DNA of 64,000 nt from the NCBI RefSeq assembly GCF_018617385.1, contig NZ_JACSKA010000003.1, forward strand, positions 1 to 64,000. Direction: 5' to 3'. Under the pieces are notes generated by a model that saw only the letters and a program-made list of their open reading frames with translations, was not told the DNA's origin and made no database searches. Each line of letters starts with the position of its first letter. Position 1 is the first letter of the stretch. A program made the position numbers and the translations under genes. Below are positions 33,461-41,599 of this stretch, one piece after another. This DNA is from Exiguobacterium sp018617385 (GTDB taxonomy: Bacteria; Bacillota; Bacilli; Exiguobacteriales; Exiguobacteriaceae).

Positions 33461-34499
33461 ATGTGTTCGGAATGAGGACAATCTTTCCGAACTTGCCGGA
33501 TTGTTTAAAATACGTCTGCGCCTCACGTGCCTCTTCGAGCGGGAACGTTCGGTCAATGACCGGTTTTAGCTTCCCTTCAGCGATCGAGCGCAACATCTCT
33601 GCGAACTCATGCCGTGTCCCGAGCACAGACCCGTACATGGCGATATGTTTCAAGTAGAGTGTCCGAAAATCGAGATGGGTCGTCTGTCCGCCAGCAGAAC
33701 CAGAGATACAGAACTTCCCACCCTTCTTCAATACTTGAAGAGACACATCAAATAACGCATCCCCGACGACGTCAAGCACGGCATCGACTGGACCACCGTT
33801 CGCCGCGATGATGTCCTCGGCGAGCGTCTCAGACCGATAAGAAAAGACTTCAGTCGCCCCGAATGATTTTAACTCTTGCTCGTTTTTCAAATCACCGACG
33901 ATGGCGAACACCTTCGCCCCGAATACGTTCGCCGCAATTTGAACGTTGAGCGAACCGACCCCACCGCTCGCACCCGTGACGACAATCGTTTCACCGGAAC
34001 GGATGTGTAACTGCTCGTTCATATGCCATGCCGTGAGTCCGCTCACGGAAAAGACCGCACTCTCGACGAAATCATCAAGTGGCATATCAAAACAAAGGTC
34101 GGCCGGCCAGGCGACATATTCTGCATAGCCTCCGTCATACTCTGATCCAATAAAGGACATATCGTCCGATAAATATTCTTTCCGCTCAGGTCCGCTCGAG
34201 GTGAACGGGAATAAAACGACGTGTCGACCCATCAAAGCTTGATCGACCCCATCCCCGAGCTCGACGACTTCACCTGTGATGTCTGAACCGGGAATGCGTG
34301 GGAACTGGACGCCTTCCGGGCGCCACCCTGACTTCTCGCCAGTTCCATACGCCCCTTCTCGCATCCATATTTCCGTATTGTTAATCGCGCAGGCGCGTAC
34401 CTTGATTAGAACCTCTCCCGCTTTTGGAGTCGGTTTCGGGATATCGACCACTTGAAGTTGGTCGACGTCCCCGTATCCTACAACTTGTACAGCTTTCAT
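33459..34499 (-). CDS. Zinc-type alcohol dehydrogenase / quinone oxidoreductase family protein
   Basis: Medium-chain dehydrogenase/reductase of 346 residues, NADPH-dependent; substrate unknown. The start is ATG 34499, 7-8 nt after AAGGAGG. It has the GroES-like N domain (AGEVLIKVRACAINNTEIWMREG; FPRIPGSDITGEVVELG) and the Rossmann motif TGASGGVGSLNVQIAANVFGAKVFA (about 160-185). The usual structural four-Cys zinc cluster is absent, and the catalytic-zinc Cys position has Asn/Thr, so it is likely a zinc-free quinone-reductase type despite the family name. Monocistronic. Confidence 0.85.
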   Translation of the reverse strand: MKAVQVVGYGDVDQLQVVDIPKPTPKAGEVLIKVRACAINNTEIWMREGAYGTGEKSGWRPEGVQFPRIPGSDITGEVVELGDGVDQALMGRHVVLFPFTSSGPERKEYLSDDMSFIGSEYDGGYAEYVAWPADLCFDMPLDDFVESAVFSVSGLTAWHMNEQLHIRSGETIVVTGASGGVGSLNVQIAANVFGAKVFAIVGDLKNEQELKSFGATEVFSYRSETLAEDIIAANGGPVDAVLDVVGDALFDVSLQVLKKGGKFCISGSAGGQTTHLDFRTLYLKHIAMYGSVLGTRHEFAEMLRSIAEGKLKPVIDRTFPLEEAREAQTYFKQSGKFGKIVLIPNT

Positions 34500-34566
34500 G
34501 GTGAATCTTCCTCCTTCTCTTTCGTTCATCCATATGTATTTACCCACGAAATGCTGTTATCACGCC

Positions 34567-34595
34567 AAAAAGGGCCACCCTCTACCAGGCAGCCC
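34567..34595 (-). terminator. Terminator of the ABC exporter gene
   Basis: 8-bp stem with two G-U pairs (34572-34579 with 34588-34595) followed by TTTTT on the minus strand, 5 nt after the exporter stop. Confidence 0.75.
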
Positions 34596-34600
34596 TCGAT

Positions 34601-36313
34601 TTATAGTTGTTGACGTTGTAACAAGTTCGTGAAGACACCACCTTTTTGGCTAAGTTCTTCATGCGTTCCATCTTCTACGATTCCTTCCGCCGTCACGACG
34701 AGAATGCGGTCGGCATTCTTTACTGTCGCTAAACGGTGGGCGATGATGAGCGTCGTTCGATTCGCCGCCAGTTCATTTAATGAATCTTGAATGATCGCCT
34801 CGGTTTCCGTATCGAGCGCGGAGGTCGCCTCATCGAGAATCAAAATCGGTGGATTTTTCAAGAACATGCGCGCAATGGCGATGCGTTGTTTCTGTCCACC
34901 CGAGAGCTTCAACCCACGTTCTCCGATTTGTGTGTCGAGACCGTGCTCGAGCTCTTCGACGAGCGTACCGAGATGTGCTTTTTCCACCGCATGCATGATG
35001 TCGGCATCGGTCGCATCGAGTTTCCCGTAAGCGATATTCTCACGTAGCGTACCTGCAAACAAGAAGACGTCTTGTTGCACGATTCCGATTTGACGACGTA
35101 AGCTCTCTTTCGTCATGTCGCGGATGTCCAACCCGTCAATCGAGATGGCACCCTTCGTGACGTCATAAAAGCGAGGAATGAGTGAACAGATGGTCGTCTT
35201 CCCTGCCCCGCTCGTCCCAACTAATGCGACGGTTGTCCCTGCCTCAATCGACAAGTCAATATCCGTCAACACTTGGCGGTAGTCCGAGTAGCCAAACGAG
35301 ACGTCGTCAAAGACGATATCGCCCTTCAACGTCTCGACTTCGATCGCATTCGCACGGTTCTCGATGTCTGGCTCCTCATCAAGCAACTGCGTGAATCGTT
35401 TGAACCCAGCCATCCCTTTCGGATACATTTCGAGAAGCGCCGTGATCTTTTCAATCGGCTTAATGAGTAAATTCATGTACAAGATGAATCCCACGAGTTG
35501 TCCGTACGATAGCTGACCCTCGTACGTTAAGTACGCCCCGTACACAAGGACGAGCAACGTCATAAGACGCGTCGTGATATAGATACCTGCGAGCGACGTA
35601 CTCATGACGCGATACGCTTCAATCTTCGAGCCACGATAGAAGTTGTTGTCTTTTTGGAAACGCCCGATCTCGAACGCCTCGTTCGTAAACGATTGGACGA
35701 CGCGTGCCCCAGACACACTGTCCTCGACGCGTGCGTTCACTTCCCCGATGTTCGTGTACATCTTTTGCCACGCCTTGTTCATGTTCTTATTCGCATACGT
35801 GATCATGATGATGAGGAACGGTACCGCGACAACGGTGACGAGCGCGAGTTCCGGGTCGATCGAGAACATGATCCCGAACGCACCGAGCAACGTCATGATG
35901 GCGATAAAGAAGTCTTCCGGTCCGTGGTGCGCCACTTCCCCGATGTCGAACAAATCGTTCGTTACCCGGCTCATCAAATGTCCGGTCTTATGATTATCAA
36001 AGAAGCGGAACGATTGTTTATGGATATGCGTGAACAGCTCTTCCCGCATGTCCGTCTCGATGTTGATCCCGAGCTTATGTCCCCAGTAGTTGACGACATA
36101 CTGCATCATCATGGCCAATATGTATAGAATCAACAGACCGATGCTGACGATGATAATCCAGTTCCATTCCCCACCCGGCAACAAGTCGTCGATGAACCAT
36201 TGAACGGCGAGCGGAAACCCGAGTTCAAGCAATCCGACGAGAATTGCGAATGAAAAATCGAGGATAAATAGCTTTTTATGTGGTCGATAATAACTAAAAA
36301 AACGTGAAATCAT
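34601..36313 (-). CDS. ABC exporter, fused permease and ATPase (multidrug/lipid type)
   Basis: Half-transporter of 570 residues that would act as a homodimer. Six membrane helices in the first 310 residues, then an ATPase domain with Walker A VGTSGAGKTTICSLIPRFYD (near 370), Q-loop, signature LSGGQKQRIAIARMFLKNPP, Walker B ILILDEATSALD and H-loop IIAHRLATV. It resembles the MsbA/YfiB/YgaD-type exporters of Bacillus; the cargo (drugs or lipids) cannot be told from sequence. Monocistronic, no adjacent partner half, consistent with a homodimer. Confidence 0.92.
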   Translation of the reverse strand: MISRFFSYYRPHKKLFILDFSFAILVGLLELGFPLAVQWFIDDLLPGGEWNWIIIVSIGLLILYILAMMMQYVVNYWGHKLGINIETDMREELFTHIHKQSFRFFDNHKTGHLMSRVTNDLFDIGEVAHHGPEDFFIAIMTLLGAFGIMFSIDPELALVTVVAVPFLIIMITYANKNMNKAWQKMYTNIGEVNARVEDSVSGARVVQSFTNEAFEIGRFQKDNNFYRGSKIEAYRVMSTSLAGIYITTRLMTLLVLVYGAYLTYEGQLSYGQLVGFILYMNLLIKPIEKITALLEMYPKGMAGFKRFTQLLDEEPDIENRANAIEVETLKGDIVFDDVSFGYSDYRQVLTDIDLSIEAGTTVALVGTSGAGKTTICSLIPRFYDVTKGAISIDGLDIRDMTKESLRRQIGIVQQDVFLFAGTLRENIAYGKLDATDADIMHAVEKAHLGTLVEELEHGLDTQIGERGLKLSGGQKQRIAIARMFLKNPPILILDEATSALDTETEAIIQDSLNELAANRTTLIIAHRLATVKNADRILVVTAEGIVEDGTHEELSQKGGVFTNLLQRQQL

Positions 36314-36433
36314 TCTCTTTCCCCCTTCTCAACACTCTAAGTGTACGCTTTTTTCCGAAAGGTGGAAAACAGGATGCATCCCTTTTTCATTCTTTTTTCA
36401 ATCGGCGTATAATGAAAGTAAGGAGTGATACAC

Positions 36434-36784
36434 ATGCATGTACACATTACAGAACGTGCGCTCGAACGAATCGAGTCATTGAAAGGCGAACGCGAGGGAC
36501 AAATGCACCTCTTTTACGAGACAGAAGGTTGTGGCTGTGGGAACAGTGGAATCTTCGAAATCCGATACGTCATGGAGACGACACCGGAAGACGTCGAGAT
36601 CGACTCGAACCTTGGACCAATCTTAATCAAAAACTGGACGAAAGTGTTTTTAGACGAACAGATGAAAATCGATTTCCTTGAAGACCGTCGAACGCTCGTC
36701 TTAAAGAGTGACGGACAAGTGTTCAATTCGAATCTACTCGTCACAGACGGCTCAGGTTGTCAGTTGAACGTTCCGAGCCGATGA
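36434..36784 (+). CDS. HesB/IscA-like iron-sulfur biosynthesis family protein
   Basis: Small protein of 116 residues with the HesB fold (MHVHITERALERIESLKGE; GCGCGNSGIFEIRYV; GSGCQLNV). The paired cysteines of TEGCGCGN and the single Cys near the C terminus recall A-type Fe-S carriers, but they are arranged as in the divergent YneR/YqkB group of Bacillales, whose function is unknown. The start is ATG 36434, 8 nt after AAGGAG; a GTG three codons earlier overlaps that site. A TATAAT at 36409-36414 lies just upstream. Coupled by 4 nt to the next gene. Confidence 0.82.
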   Translation: MHVHITERALERIESLKGEREGQMHLFYETEGCGCGNSGIFEIRYVMETTPEDVEIDSNLGPILIKNWTKVFLDEQMKIDFLEDRRTLVLKSDGQVFNSNLLVTDGSGCQLNVPSR

Positions 36785-36975
36785 AACAGACGCTGAAACA
36801 ACATCCGAGACTGCTCATTCTCTTCTTCTTGAGTTTCGGTCTTGGACTGTCCGGAATCTATCTGGCGTTCATCGATTCGGTCTATACGATGTCCGCAGTC
36901 ATCGCCTCGCTCTTTGCATTCGGGTTTGCGTTGCAGCGAACAGCGAAATATATGCAGCAAAGCCATTCGGATTGA
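36781..36975 (+). CDS. Small two-helix membrane protein
   Basis: Unrecognised. 64 residues with two hydrophobic segments (LLILFFLSFGLGLSGIYLAFI and MSAVIASLFAFGFALQ) and a polar C terminus. ATG 36781 overlaps the stop of the HesB-like gene as ATGA, so translation is probably coupled; no separate strong ribosome binding site is seen. Convergent with the oxidoreductase at 36997. Confidence 0.7.
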   Translation: MKQTLKQHPRLLILFFLSFGLGLSGIYLAFIDSVYTMSAVIASLFAFGFALQRTAKYMQQSHSD

Positions 36976-36992
36976 ATTTTCCGAATGGCTTT
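36959..36992. terminator. Bidirectional terminator between membrane protein and NAD(P)H oxidoreductase
   Basis: 13-bp perfect stem (36959-36971 with 36980-36992) that includes the stop codon region of the 64-residue gene, with T-rich continuation on the plus strand. Confidence 0.88.
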
Positions 36993-36996
36993 TCTT

Positions 36997-37599
36997 TTAA
37001 GCGTTCACTTTGTCTGAAAAAGTCGTTGCGATCGTCTGCTTTAACTTTTCAAGCATCTGTTGTCTCGATTCATCATCAACCGAAACTACTCCCCCAAGTG
37101 CAATATGGCCGACTGGTTCGATTCCAACGAATTCAAAGATTCCTGTATCTGTCGTTTGTATGAGTGATGAAGTCATCCCTGTCGCATCGTAGTACTCATT
37201 CAAGTTACCATGTGTTTTGACAGTAAACCCTTTTTTCCCTTTCAACAATTGCAGTTGATTGCCTTCACCATCATAGGCATAAGCAAATCCGTATGAAAAG
37301 ACACGATCCACATAACCTTTCAAAAGTGCTGGAAGACCAGTCCACCAGACCGGATAGATGAACGTGATAACATCCGCTTCAGAAATATAATCTTGCTCAA
37401 CCTTAATATCAGCCGGAATATTCCCGGATTGGAACGTCATGAAATCTTCTGATTTTAAGACAGGATCGAACCCGAGTGCATAGAGATCACGAACAACAAC
37501 CTCATGATGATTTGCTTGGAGTGTTTCTACTGTAGTGTTAAGGATCGCATGATTAAAACTTTTTGGATTTGGATGGGCGTACAAAATAAGATGTTTCAT
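36997..37599 (-). CDS. NAD(P)H oxidoreductase, flavodoxin-like (quinone reductase type)
   Basis: Flavodoxin-2 fold enzyme of 200 residues that would reduce quinones or similar electrophiles with NAD(P)H through FMN/FAD. Motifs: HLILYAHPNPKSFNHAIL (FMN phosphate region, residues 3-20), FIYPVWWTGLPALLKGYVDR near 85-104, and VKTHGNLNEYYDATG. It lies behind two copies of the MarR operator-like sequence and beside the marR gene, so induction by quinones or electrophiles through that repressor is likely. The pair is AT-richer than its neighbours, which suggests acquisition from a lower-GC relative. Confidence 0.87.
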   Translation of the reverse strand: MKHLILYAHPNPKSFNHAILNTTVETLQANHHEVVVRDLYALGFDPVLKSEDFMTFQSGNIPADIKVEQDYISEADVITFIYPVWWTGLPALLKGYVDRVFSYGFAYAYDGEGNQLQLLKGKKGFTVKTHGNLNEYYDATGMTSSLIQTTDTGIFEFVGIEPVGHIALGGVVSVDDESRQQMLEKLKQTIATTFSDKVNA

Positions 37600-37616
37600 T
37601 AAAAATTCTCTCCCTT

Positions 37617-37667
37617 TAGTTTTATATCTAACTATTTGGCAAAGTTATTAGTTTTATATCTAACTAT
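37617..37667 (-). promoter_or_regulatory. Two operator-like direct repeats before the NAD(P)H oxidoreductase
   Basis: Two identical 19-bp copies, 37617-37635 and 37649-37667, spaced 32 bp start to start (three helical turns). Each reads ATAGTTAGATATAAAACTA on the minus strand and shares the half-site AGTTAGAT with the perfect palindrome before marR, so they are probable binding sites of the same regulator. Confidence 0.75.
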
Positions 37668-37688
37668 ATGTTCAAGATTTAAGATAGA

Positions 37689-38111
37689 TTAAAATCTATC
37701 AAGAATCTTGTTTAGCGTCTCTTCGAATCTAGTCTGTTCATCCTCTGACATATTTCCATAAACCAGTGTGTTCAGTGTATGAGATACCTCATCAAATATC
37801 GGTTTCAACGCTTCACCTTTCTCGGTCAACGTTATATATGAGATACGTTGATCGGTTGAGTCTTTTCGTTTTTCAATATACCCTAGCTTCAATAACTTGT
37901 TTACGAGAACCGTCACTGTCGGTTTAGAACGACTGATTTCTTCAGATAGCTCCTTCATCGTAAGTCGATGATGTCGATACAATGCTAAAAAGATTCCACC
38001 GTGAGATGGCGCAATTTCTGTCACACCATGCTTCTCAAGTTCCGATAAAATTAGTTTGTTCGACTCATCTCGAATACGACCAATTAATGAAATTGCGTTT
38101 TTCTTTGCCAT
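37689..38111 (-). CDS. MarR family transcriptional regulator
   Basis: DNA-binding repressor of 140 residues with helix-turn-helix LTMKELSEEISRSKPTVTVLVNKLLKLGYIEKRKDSTDQRISYITLTEKG in the second half of the first 105 residues (positions about 50-100, shown here only as its landmark KELSEEISRSKPTVT). There is no cysteine, so a ligand-binding rather than thiol-oxidation switch is likely. Upstream of the NAD(P)H oxidoreductase on the same strand. The gene is AT-rich, and the ATG sits about 7 nt after the -10, with no ribosome binding site, so the mRNA may be leaderless. Confidence 0.88.
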   Translation of the reverse strand: MAKKNAISLIGRIRDESNKLILSELEKHGVTEIAPSHGGIFLALYRHHRLTMKELSEEISRSKPTVTVLVNKLLKLGYIEKRKDSTDQRISYITLTEKGEALKPIFDEVSHTLNTLVYGNMSEDEQTRFEETLNKILDRF

Positions 38112-38117
38112 GTCTTC

Positions 38118-38146
38118 ATATTAGTTAGATATCTAACTTTTGTCAA
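38118..38146 (-). promoter_or_regulatory. marR promoter with operator filling the spacer
   Basis: On the minus strand TTGACA (38141-38146), 17 nt, TAATAT (38118-38123). A perfect 16-bp palindrome AGTTAGATATCTAACT (38123-38138) occupies the spacer, which predicts autorepression by occlusion. The expected start site falls at or next to the ATG at 38111. Confidence 0.82.
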
Positions 38147-38194
38147 CCATATTCGCTCATCTATTTTATTTTTTCGATTTCTTCGTACTAAAAA

Positions 38195-38220
38195 AGGATT
38201 CGCCTAGAACGACGAATCCT
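38195..38220 (-). terminator. Terminator of aspS
   Basis: 8-bp stem (38195-38202 with 38213-38220) followed by T5 on the minus strand, 12 nt after the aspS stop. Confidence 0.82.
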
Positions 38221-38232
38221 GTCTGAAGCGTA

Positions 38233-40005
38233 TTATTTCTTCTCTTTTACTGCCGTACGAATCGATAACTCTTCGAGTTGCGCGTCCGCGACCGGGCTCG
38301 GTGCTTGCGTGAGCAAGTCGCTTGCCGAAGCCGTTTTCGGGAAGGCGATTGTGTCGCGAAGGTTCGAACGACCCGCAAGAATCATGACGAGACGGTCGAG
38401 ACCGAGTGCGATTCCCGCGTGTGGTGGTGTACCATATTCGAACGCTTCGAGTAAGAAGCCGAACTGTTCAACCGCTTCTTCTTGCGTGAAGCCGAGCAAT
38501 TTGAACATACGCTCTTGGATGTCTCGCTCGTAAATACGCTGTGAACCGCCGCCGAGCTCGTAACCGTTCAAGACGAGGTCATACGCTACCGCGCGTACGC
38601 TTGCCGGGTCTGTCTCGAGCAGGTGAAGGTCTTCACGGTTTGGCATCGTGAACGGATGGTGGTTCGCATAGAAGCGACCGTCTTCTTCTTCAAATGTCAC
38701 GAGTGGGAAGTCCGTCACCCATAGGAAGTTGAACTTCGACTCGTCGATGAGACCAAGTTCGTGGCCGAGTTTGACGCGGAGTGCGCCAAGGCTGTCAGCG
38801 ACGACAGTTGGTTTTGATGCGACGAAGAGGAGAAGGTCACCTGCTTCTGCATTCGTTGCTTCGATCAACTTCTGTGCGTACGTTTCGTCGAAGAATTTCG
38901 CGATTGGACCGTTCAAGCCTTCCGCTGTCACTTTGAGCCATGCGAGACCTTTCGCACCGTAAACCGCTGTGAATTCTTGAAGCTTGTCGATGTCTTTACG
39001 TGAGAAGTTGTCCGCCTCACCTTTGACGTTAATCGCTTTGACTTGTCCGTTTGATTCGAGTGCTGCGTCGAATACTTTGAAGCCGGCACCTTTCACAGCA
39101 TCAGCCACGTCGATGAGTTCGAGACCGAAGCGCGTGTCCGGCTTATCTGAACCGAAACGACGCATCGCTTCCGCGTGTGTCATGCGCTCGAACTTCGCTG
39201 GTGTGTCCGTACGACCGAGCGTCGATTCCATGACTTGTCCCATCATCGATTCCATCATCGCCATCAAGTCTTCGATGTCCATGAAGCTCGTCTCGATGTC
39301 GACTTGCGTGAATTCAGGTTGACGGTCTGCACGAAGGTCCTCGTCACGGAAGCAGCGCGCGATTTGGAAGTAACGGTCAAATCCTGCGACCATGAGCAAC
39401 TGTTTGAAGAGCTGTGGTGATTGCGGGAGCGCGTAGAACTCACCACCGTGGACACGGCTCGGGACGAGATAGTCACGTGCGCCTTCTGGTGTCGACTTCG
39501 TCAAAATCGGCGTTTCGACTTCGAGGAACTCTTGCTCCGTCAAGAAGTTACGGATCGTGTTCGACGTCTTCGAACGGAGACGGAACGTCTCTTGAAGCGC
39601 TGGACGACGAAGGTCGAGGTAACGGTATTTGAGGCGAAGGTCTTCTGAGACGTTTTCCGCTTCGTCACCAATCGGGATTGGTGTCATCTTCGCCGCGTTC
39701 AAGATGTTGATCTCAGACGCGATGACTTCGATGTTTCCTGTCGGCATGTTCGGGTTCTTGTTCTCACGCTCGAGAACCGTTCCCTTCACGTCGAGGACAT
39801 ACTCGCTACGAATCGTCTCCGCGAGTTGGTGGACCGCTTCATTTTCTGGGCGTACGACGACTTGGACGATTCCAGTGCGGTCACGAAGGTCGATGAAGAT
39901 GAGTCCTCCGAGGTCACGACGTTTTTGTACCCATCCTTTTAATTGTACTTCTTGGCCGATGAGTGACTCTGTCACGCGGCCGTTCATATGTGTGCGTCCG
40001 ATCAT
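38233..40005 (-). CDS. aspS: Aspartate--tRNA ligase
   Basis: Class II synthetase charging tRNA-Asp. The 590 residues include the anticodon-binding OB fold (VQLKGWVQKRRDLGGLIFIDLRDRTGIVQVV, about 19-50), motif 2 (FQIARCFRDEDLRADRQPEFTQVDIE), the bacterial GAD insertion, and motif 3 (GIALGLDRLVMILAGRSNLRDTIAFPK). The length is typical of the bacterial type. Its ATG overlaps the hisS stop (ATGA), so hisS and aspS form one operon under the T-box upstream of hisS. Whether it is discriminating or also charges tRNA-Asn cannot be settled here. Confidence 0.97.
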   Translation of the reverse strand: MIGRTHMNGRVTESLIGQEVQLKGWVQKRRDLGGLIFIDLRDRTGIVQVVVRPENEAVHQLAETIRSEYVLDVKGTVLERENKNPNMPTGNIEVIASEINILNAAKMTPIPIGDEAENVSEDLRLKYRYLDLRRPALQETFRLRSKTSNTIRNFLTEQEFLEVETPILTKSTPEGARDYLVPSRVHGGEFYALPQSPQLFKQLLMVAGFDRYFQIARCFRDEDLRADRQPEFTQVDIETSFMDIEDLMAMMESMMGQVMESTLGRTDTPAKFERMTHAEAMRRFGSDKPDTRFGLELIDVADAVKGAGFKVFDAALESNGQVKAINVKGEADNFSRKDIDKLQEFTAVYGAKGLAWLKVTAEGLNGPIAKFFDETYAQKLIEATNAEAGDLLLFVASKPTVVADSLGALRVKLGHELGLIDESKFNFLWVTDFPLVTFEEEDGRFYANHHPFTMPNREDLHLLETDPASVRAVAYDLVLNGYELGGGSQRIYERDIQERMFKLLGFTQEEAVEQFGFLLEAFEYGTPPHAGIALGLDRLVMILAGRSNLRDTIAFPKTASASDLLTQAPSPVADAQLEELSIRTAVKEKK

Positions 40006-41285
40006 TGTCCTGCTCCTTCCGATAGTTCACGAATTTTGTCTGCAACGGCCGAGAGTGGCACGTCGACTTGTTCACCAGTCGTCATATCTTTCAATGCGGC
40101 TGCCCCGCGCTCGACTTCATCATCCCCTAAGATGACTGTGAACTTGGCTTTCAGGCGGTCCGCCTGTTTAAATTGTCCTTTGAACTTGCGTCCTTGGTAA
40201 TCACGGTCTGCCTTGAACCCTTCCATGCGAAGGAGTTGCAAGAGGCGTGTCGCCGTCAATTCGACTTCTTTCTCGCCTTGCGCGACGATGAAGACATCAA
40301 GTCCTGTCTCGAGTTCAGGTAAGACTCCTTCATTCTCCAATGCGAGGATGAGGCGCTCCAACCCGATCCCGAAACCGATTCCCGGCATGTCCGGTCCACC
40401 GATATCTTGTACGAGACCGTTGTAGCGTCCGCCGCCACAAAGTGTCGTGATGGCTCCGAATCCTTCTGCCTCGGACATGATTTCAAACGCCGTGTGTGTA
40501 TAGTAATCGAGTCCACGAACGAGTGTCGGGTCGACTTCATACGCGACGCCGAGTGCGTCAAGTTGTGCGAGTACTTGGTCGAAGTAGGCTTTCGACTCTT
40601 CGTTCAAATATTCAAGGATTGACGGTGCTGTCTTCATCGATGGGTGATCGCGGTCGACCTTACAATCCAAGATGCGAAGCGGGTTCTTGTAAAGACGTGA
40701 TTGGCAGTCTTGGCAAAGTTCGCCTGCCACCGGCTCGAAGTGACGGATGAGCGCATCGCGGTGGGCGTTGCGGCTTTCTGCGTCCCCAAGCGAGTTGACG
40801 ACGACTTTGATTTTCTGAAGTCCGAACGACTTGTAGATCGAGTAAGCGAGGCTGATGACCTCAGCGTCAACGGCCGGGTCACTACTGCCGATCGCTTCGA
40901 CACCGTATTGGTGAAGCTGACGGAAGCGACCTTTTTGCGGGCGCTCGTAGCGGAACATCGGTCCCATATAGTAGAGCTTCGTCGGTTGGTCCGGATTTCC
41001 AAATAGCTTGTTCGTCACGAACGCACGAACGACAGATGCCGTCCCTTCTGGGCGAAGGGTGTACTCGTCTTTCCCTTTCTTCACGAGCGTGAACATCTCT
41101 TTTTGGACGATGTCCGTCGTTTCCCCGACACTTCGTGTGAACAGGTTCGTTGTTTCAAAGATTGGTGTGCGGATCTCTTTATAGTTGTAACGGGCGCTCA
41201 TGTCGCGAAGTTTTTCCTCGACATATTGCCACGTCTCGACCGTGCCCGGAAGCAGGTCTTGTGTACCGCGTGGTGCTTTCATCAT
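40002..41285 (-). CDS. hisS: Histidine--tRNA ligase
   Basis: Class II synthetase charging tRNA-His. The start is ATG 41285 (427 residues), 8 nt after AAGGAGG; a second ATG follows directly. Motifs: MKAPRGTQDLLPG, motif 2 FRYERPQKGRFRQLHQYGVE, the histidine-A sequence LVRGLDYYTHTAFE, and GGGRYNGLVQDIGGPDMPGIGFGIGLERL (motif 3). The C-terminal anticodon-binding domain starts near 325. First gene of hisS-aspS, under T-box control. Confidence 0.97.
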   Translation of the reverse strand: MMKAPRGTQDLLPGTVETWQYVEEKLRDMSARYNYKEIRTPIFETTNLFTRSVGETTDIVQKEMFTLVKKGKDEYTLRPEGTASVVRAFVTNKLFGNPDQPTKLYYMGPMFRYERPQKGRFRQLHQYGVEAIGSSDPAVDAEVISLAYSIYKSFGLQKIKVVVNSLGDAESRNAHRDALIRHFEPVAGELCQDCQSRLYKNPLRILDCKVDRDHPSMKTAPSILEYLNEESKAYFDQVLAQLDALGVAYEVDPTLVRGLDYYTHTAFEIMSEAEGFGAITTLCGGGRYNGLVQDIGGPDMPGIGFGIGLERLILALENEGVLPELETGLDVFIVAQGEKEVELTATRLLQLLRMEGFKADRDYQGRKFKGQFKQADRLKAKFTVILGDDEVERGAAALKDMTTGEQVDVPLSAVADKIRELSEGAGQ

Positions 41286-41309
41286 CACATTTCCCTCCTT
41301 AAAAAATAC

Positions 41310-41550
41310 AAAAAGACCCTCGTCCGCAAAGGGACGAGAGCCTGTGTAAGTTTCCCGTGGTACCACCCTCGTTGCAGAGCCATTGCTTGAAACTCTGCCA
41401 CTCGAAATCGGTTAACGCCCGATGAGACGGCTCCCCCTACTCGGTTTCAAGGGAGCACCTCCAAAGTGTCGTTCGGGTCATCATCCAGTCGATGCTTTCA
41501 GCCAAGGCATCGCTCTCTTTGCTGGTGGGTTGACCGTACTCTTCTTTATC
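41310..41550 (-). promoter_or_regulatory. T-box leader of hisS-aspS with overlapping Asp/His specifier
   Basis: On the minus strand Stem I has AGAGAG at 41513-41518. The specifier region reads GAACGACACTTTGGAG. Aligned with the trpS and alaS leaders, where the codon is followed by 5 nt and GGAG, the specifier is GAC (Asp, 41468-41470), and a His codon CAC overlaps it at 41466-41468. The T-box GGGTGGTACCACGG lies at 41355-41368. Terminator arms are 41332-41340 and about 41319-41325, followed by T5. It controls both synthetases. Confidence 0.92.
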
Positions 41551-41599
41551 GTAGGTGTTTGACTATATGCTTCATGATGCCGAATCAAGCCGGCATCTG

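Noticed and set aside
41576..41597. Hairpin between dtd and the hisS leader as a dtd terminator
   Set aside because: 7-bp stem but no T tract on the minus strand.
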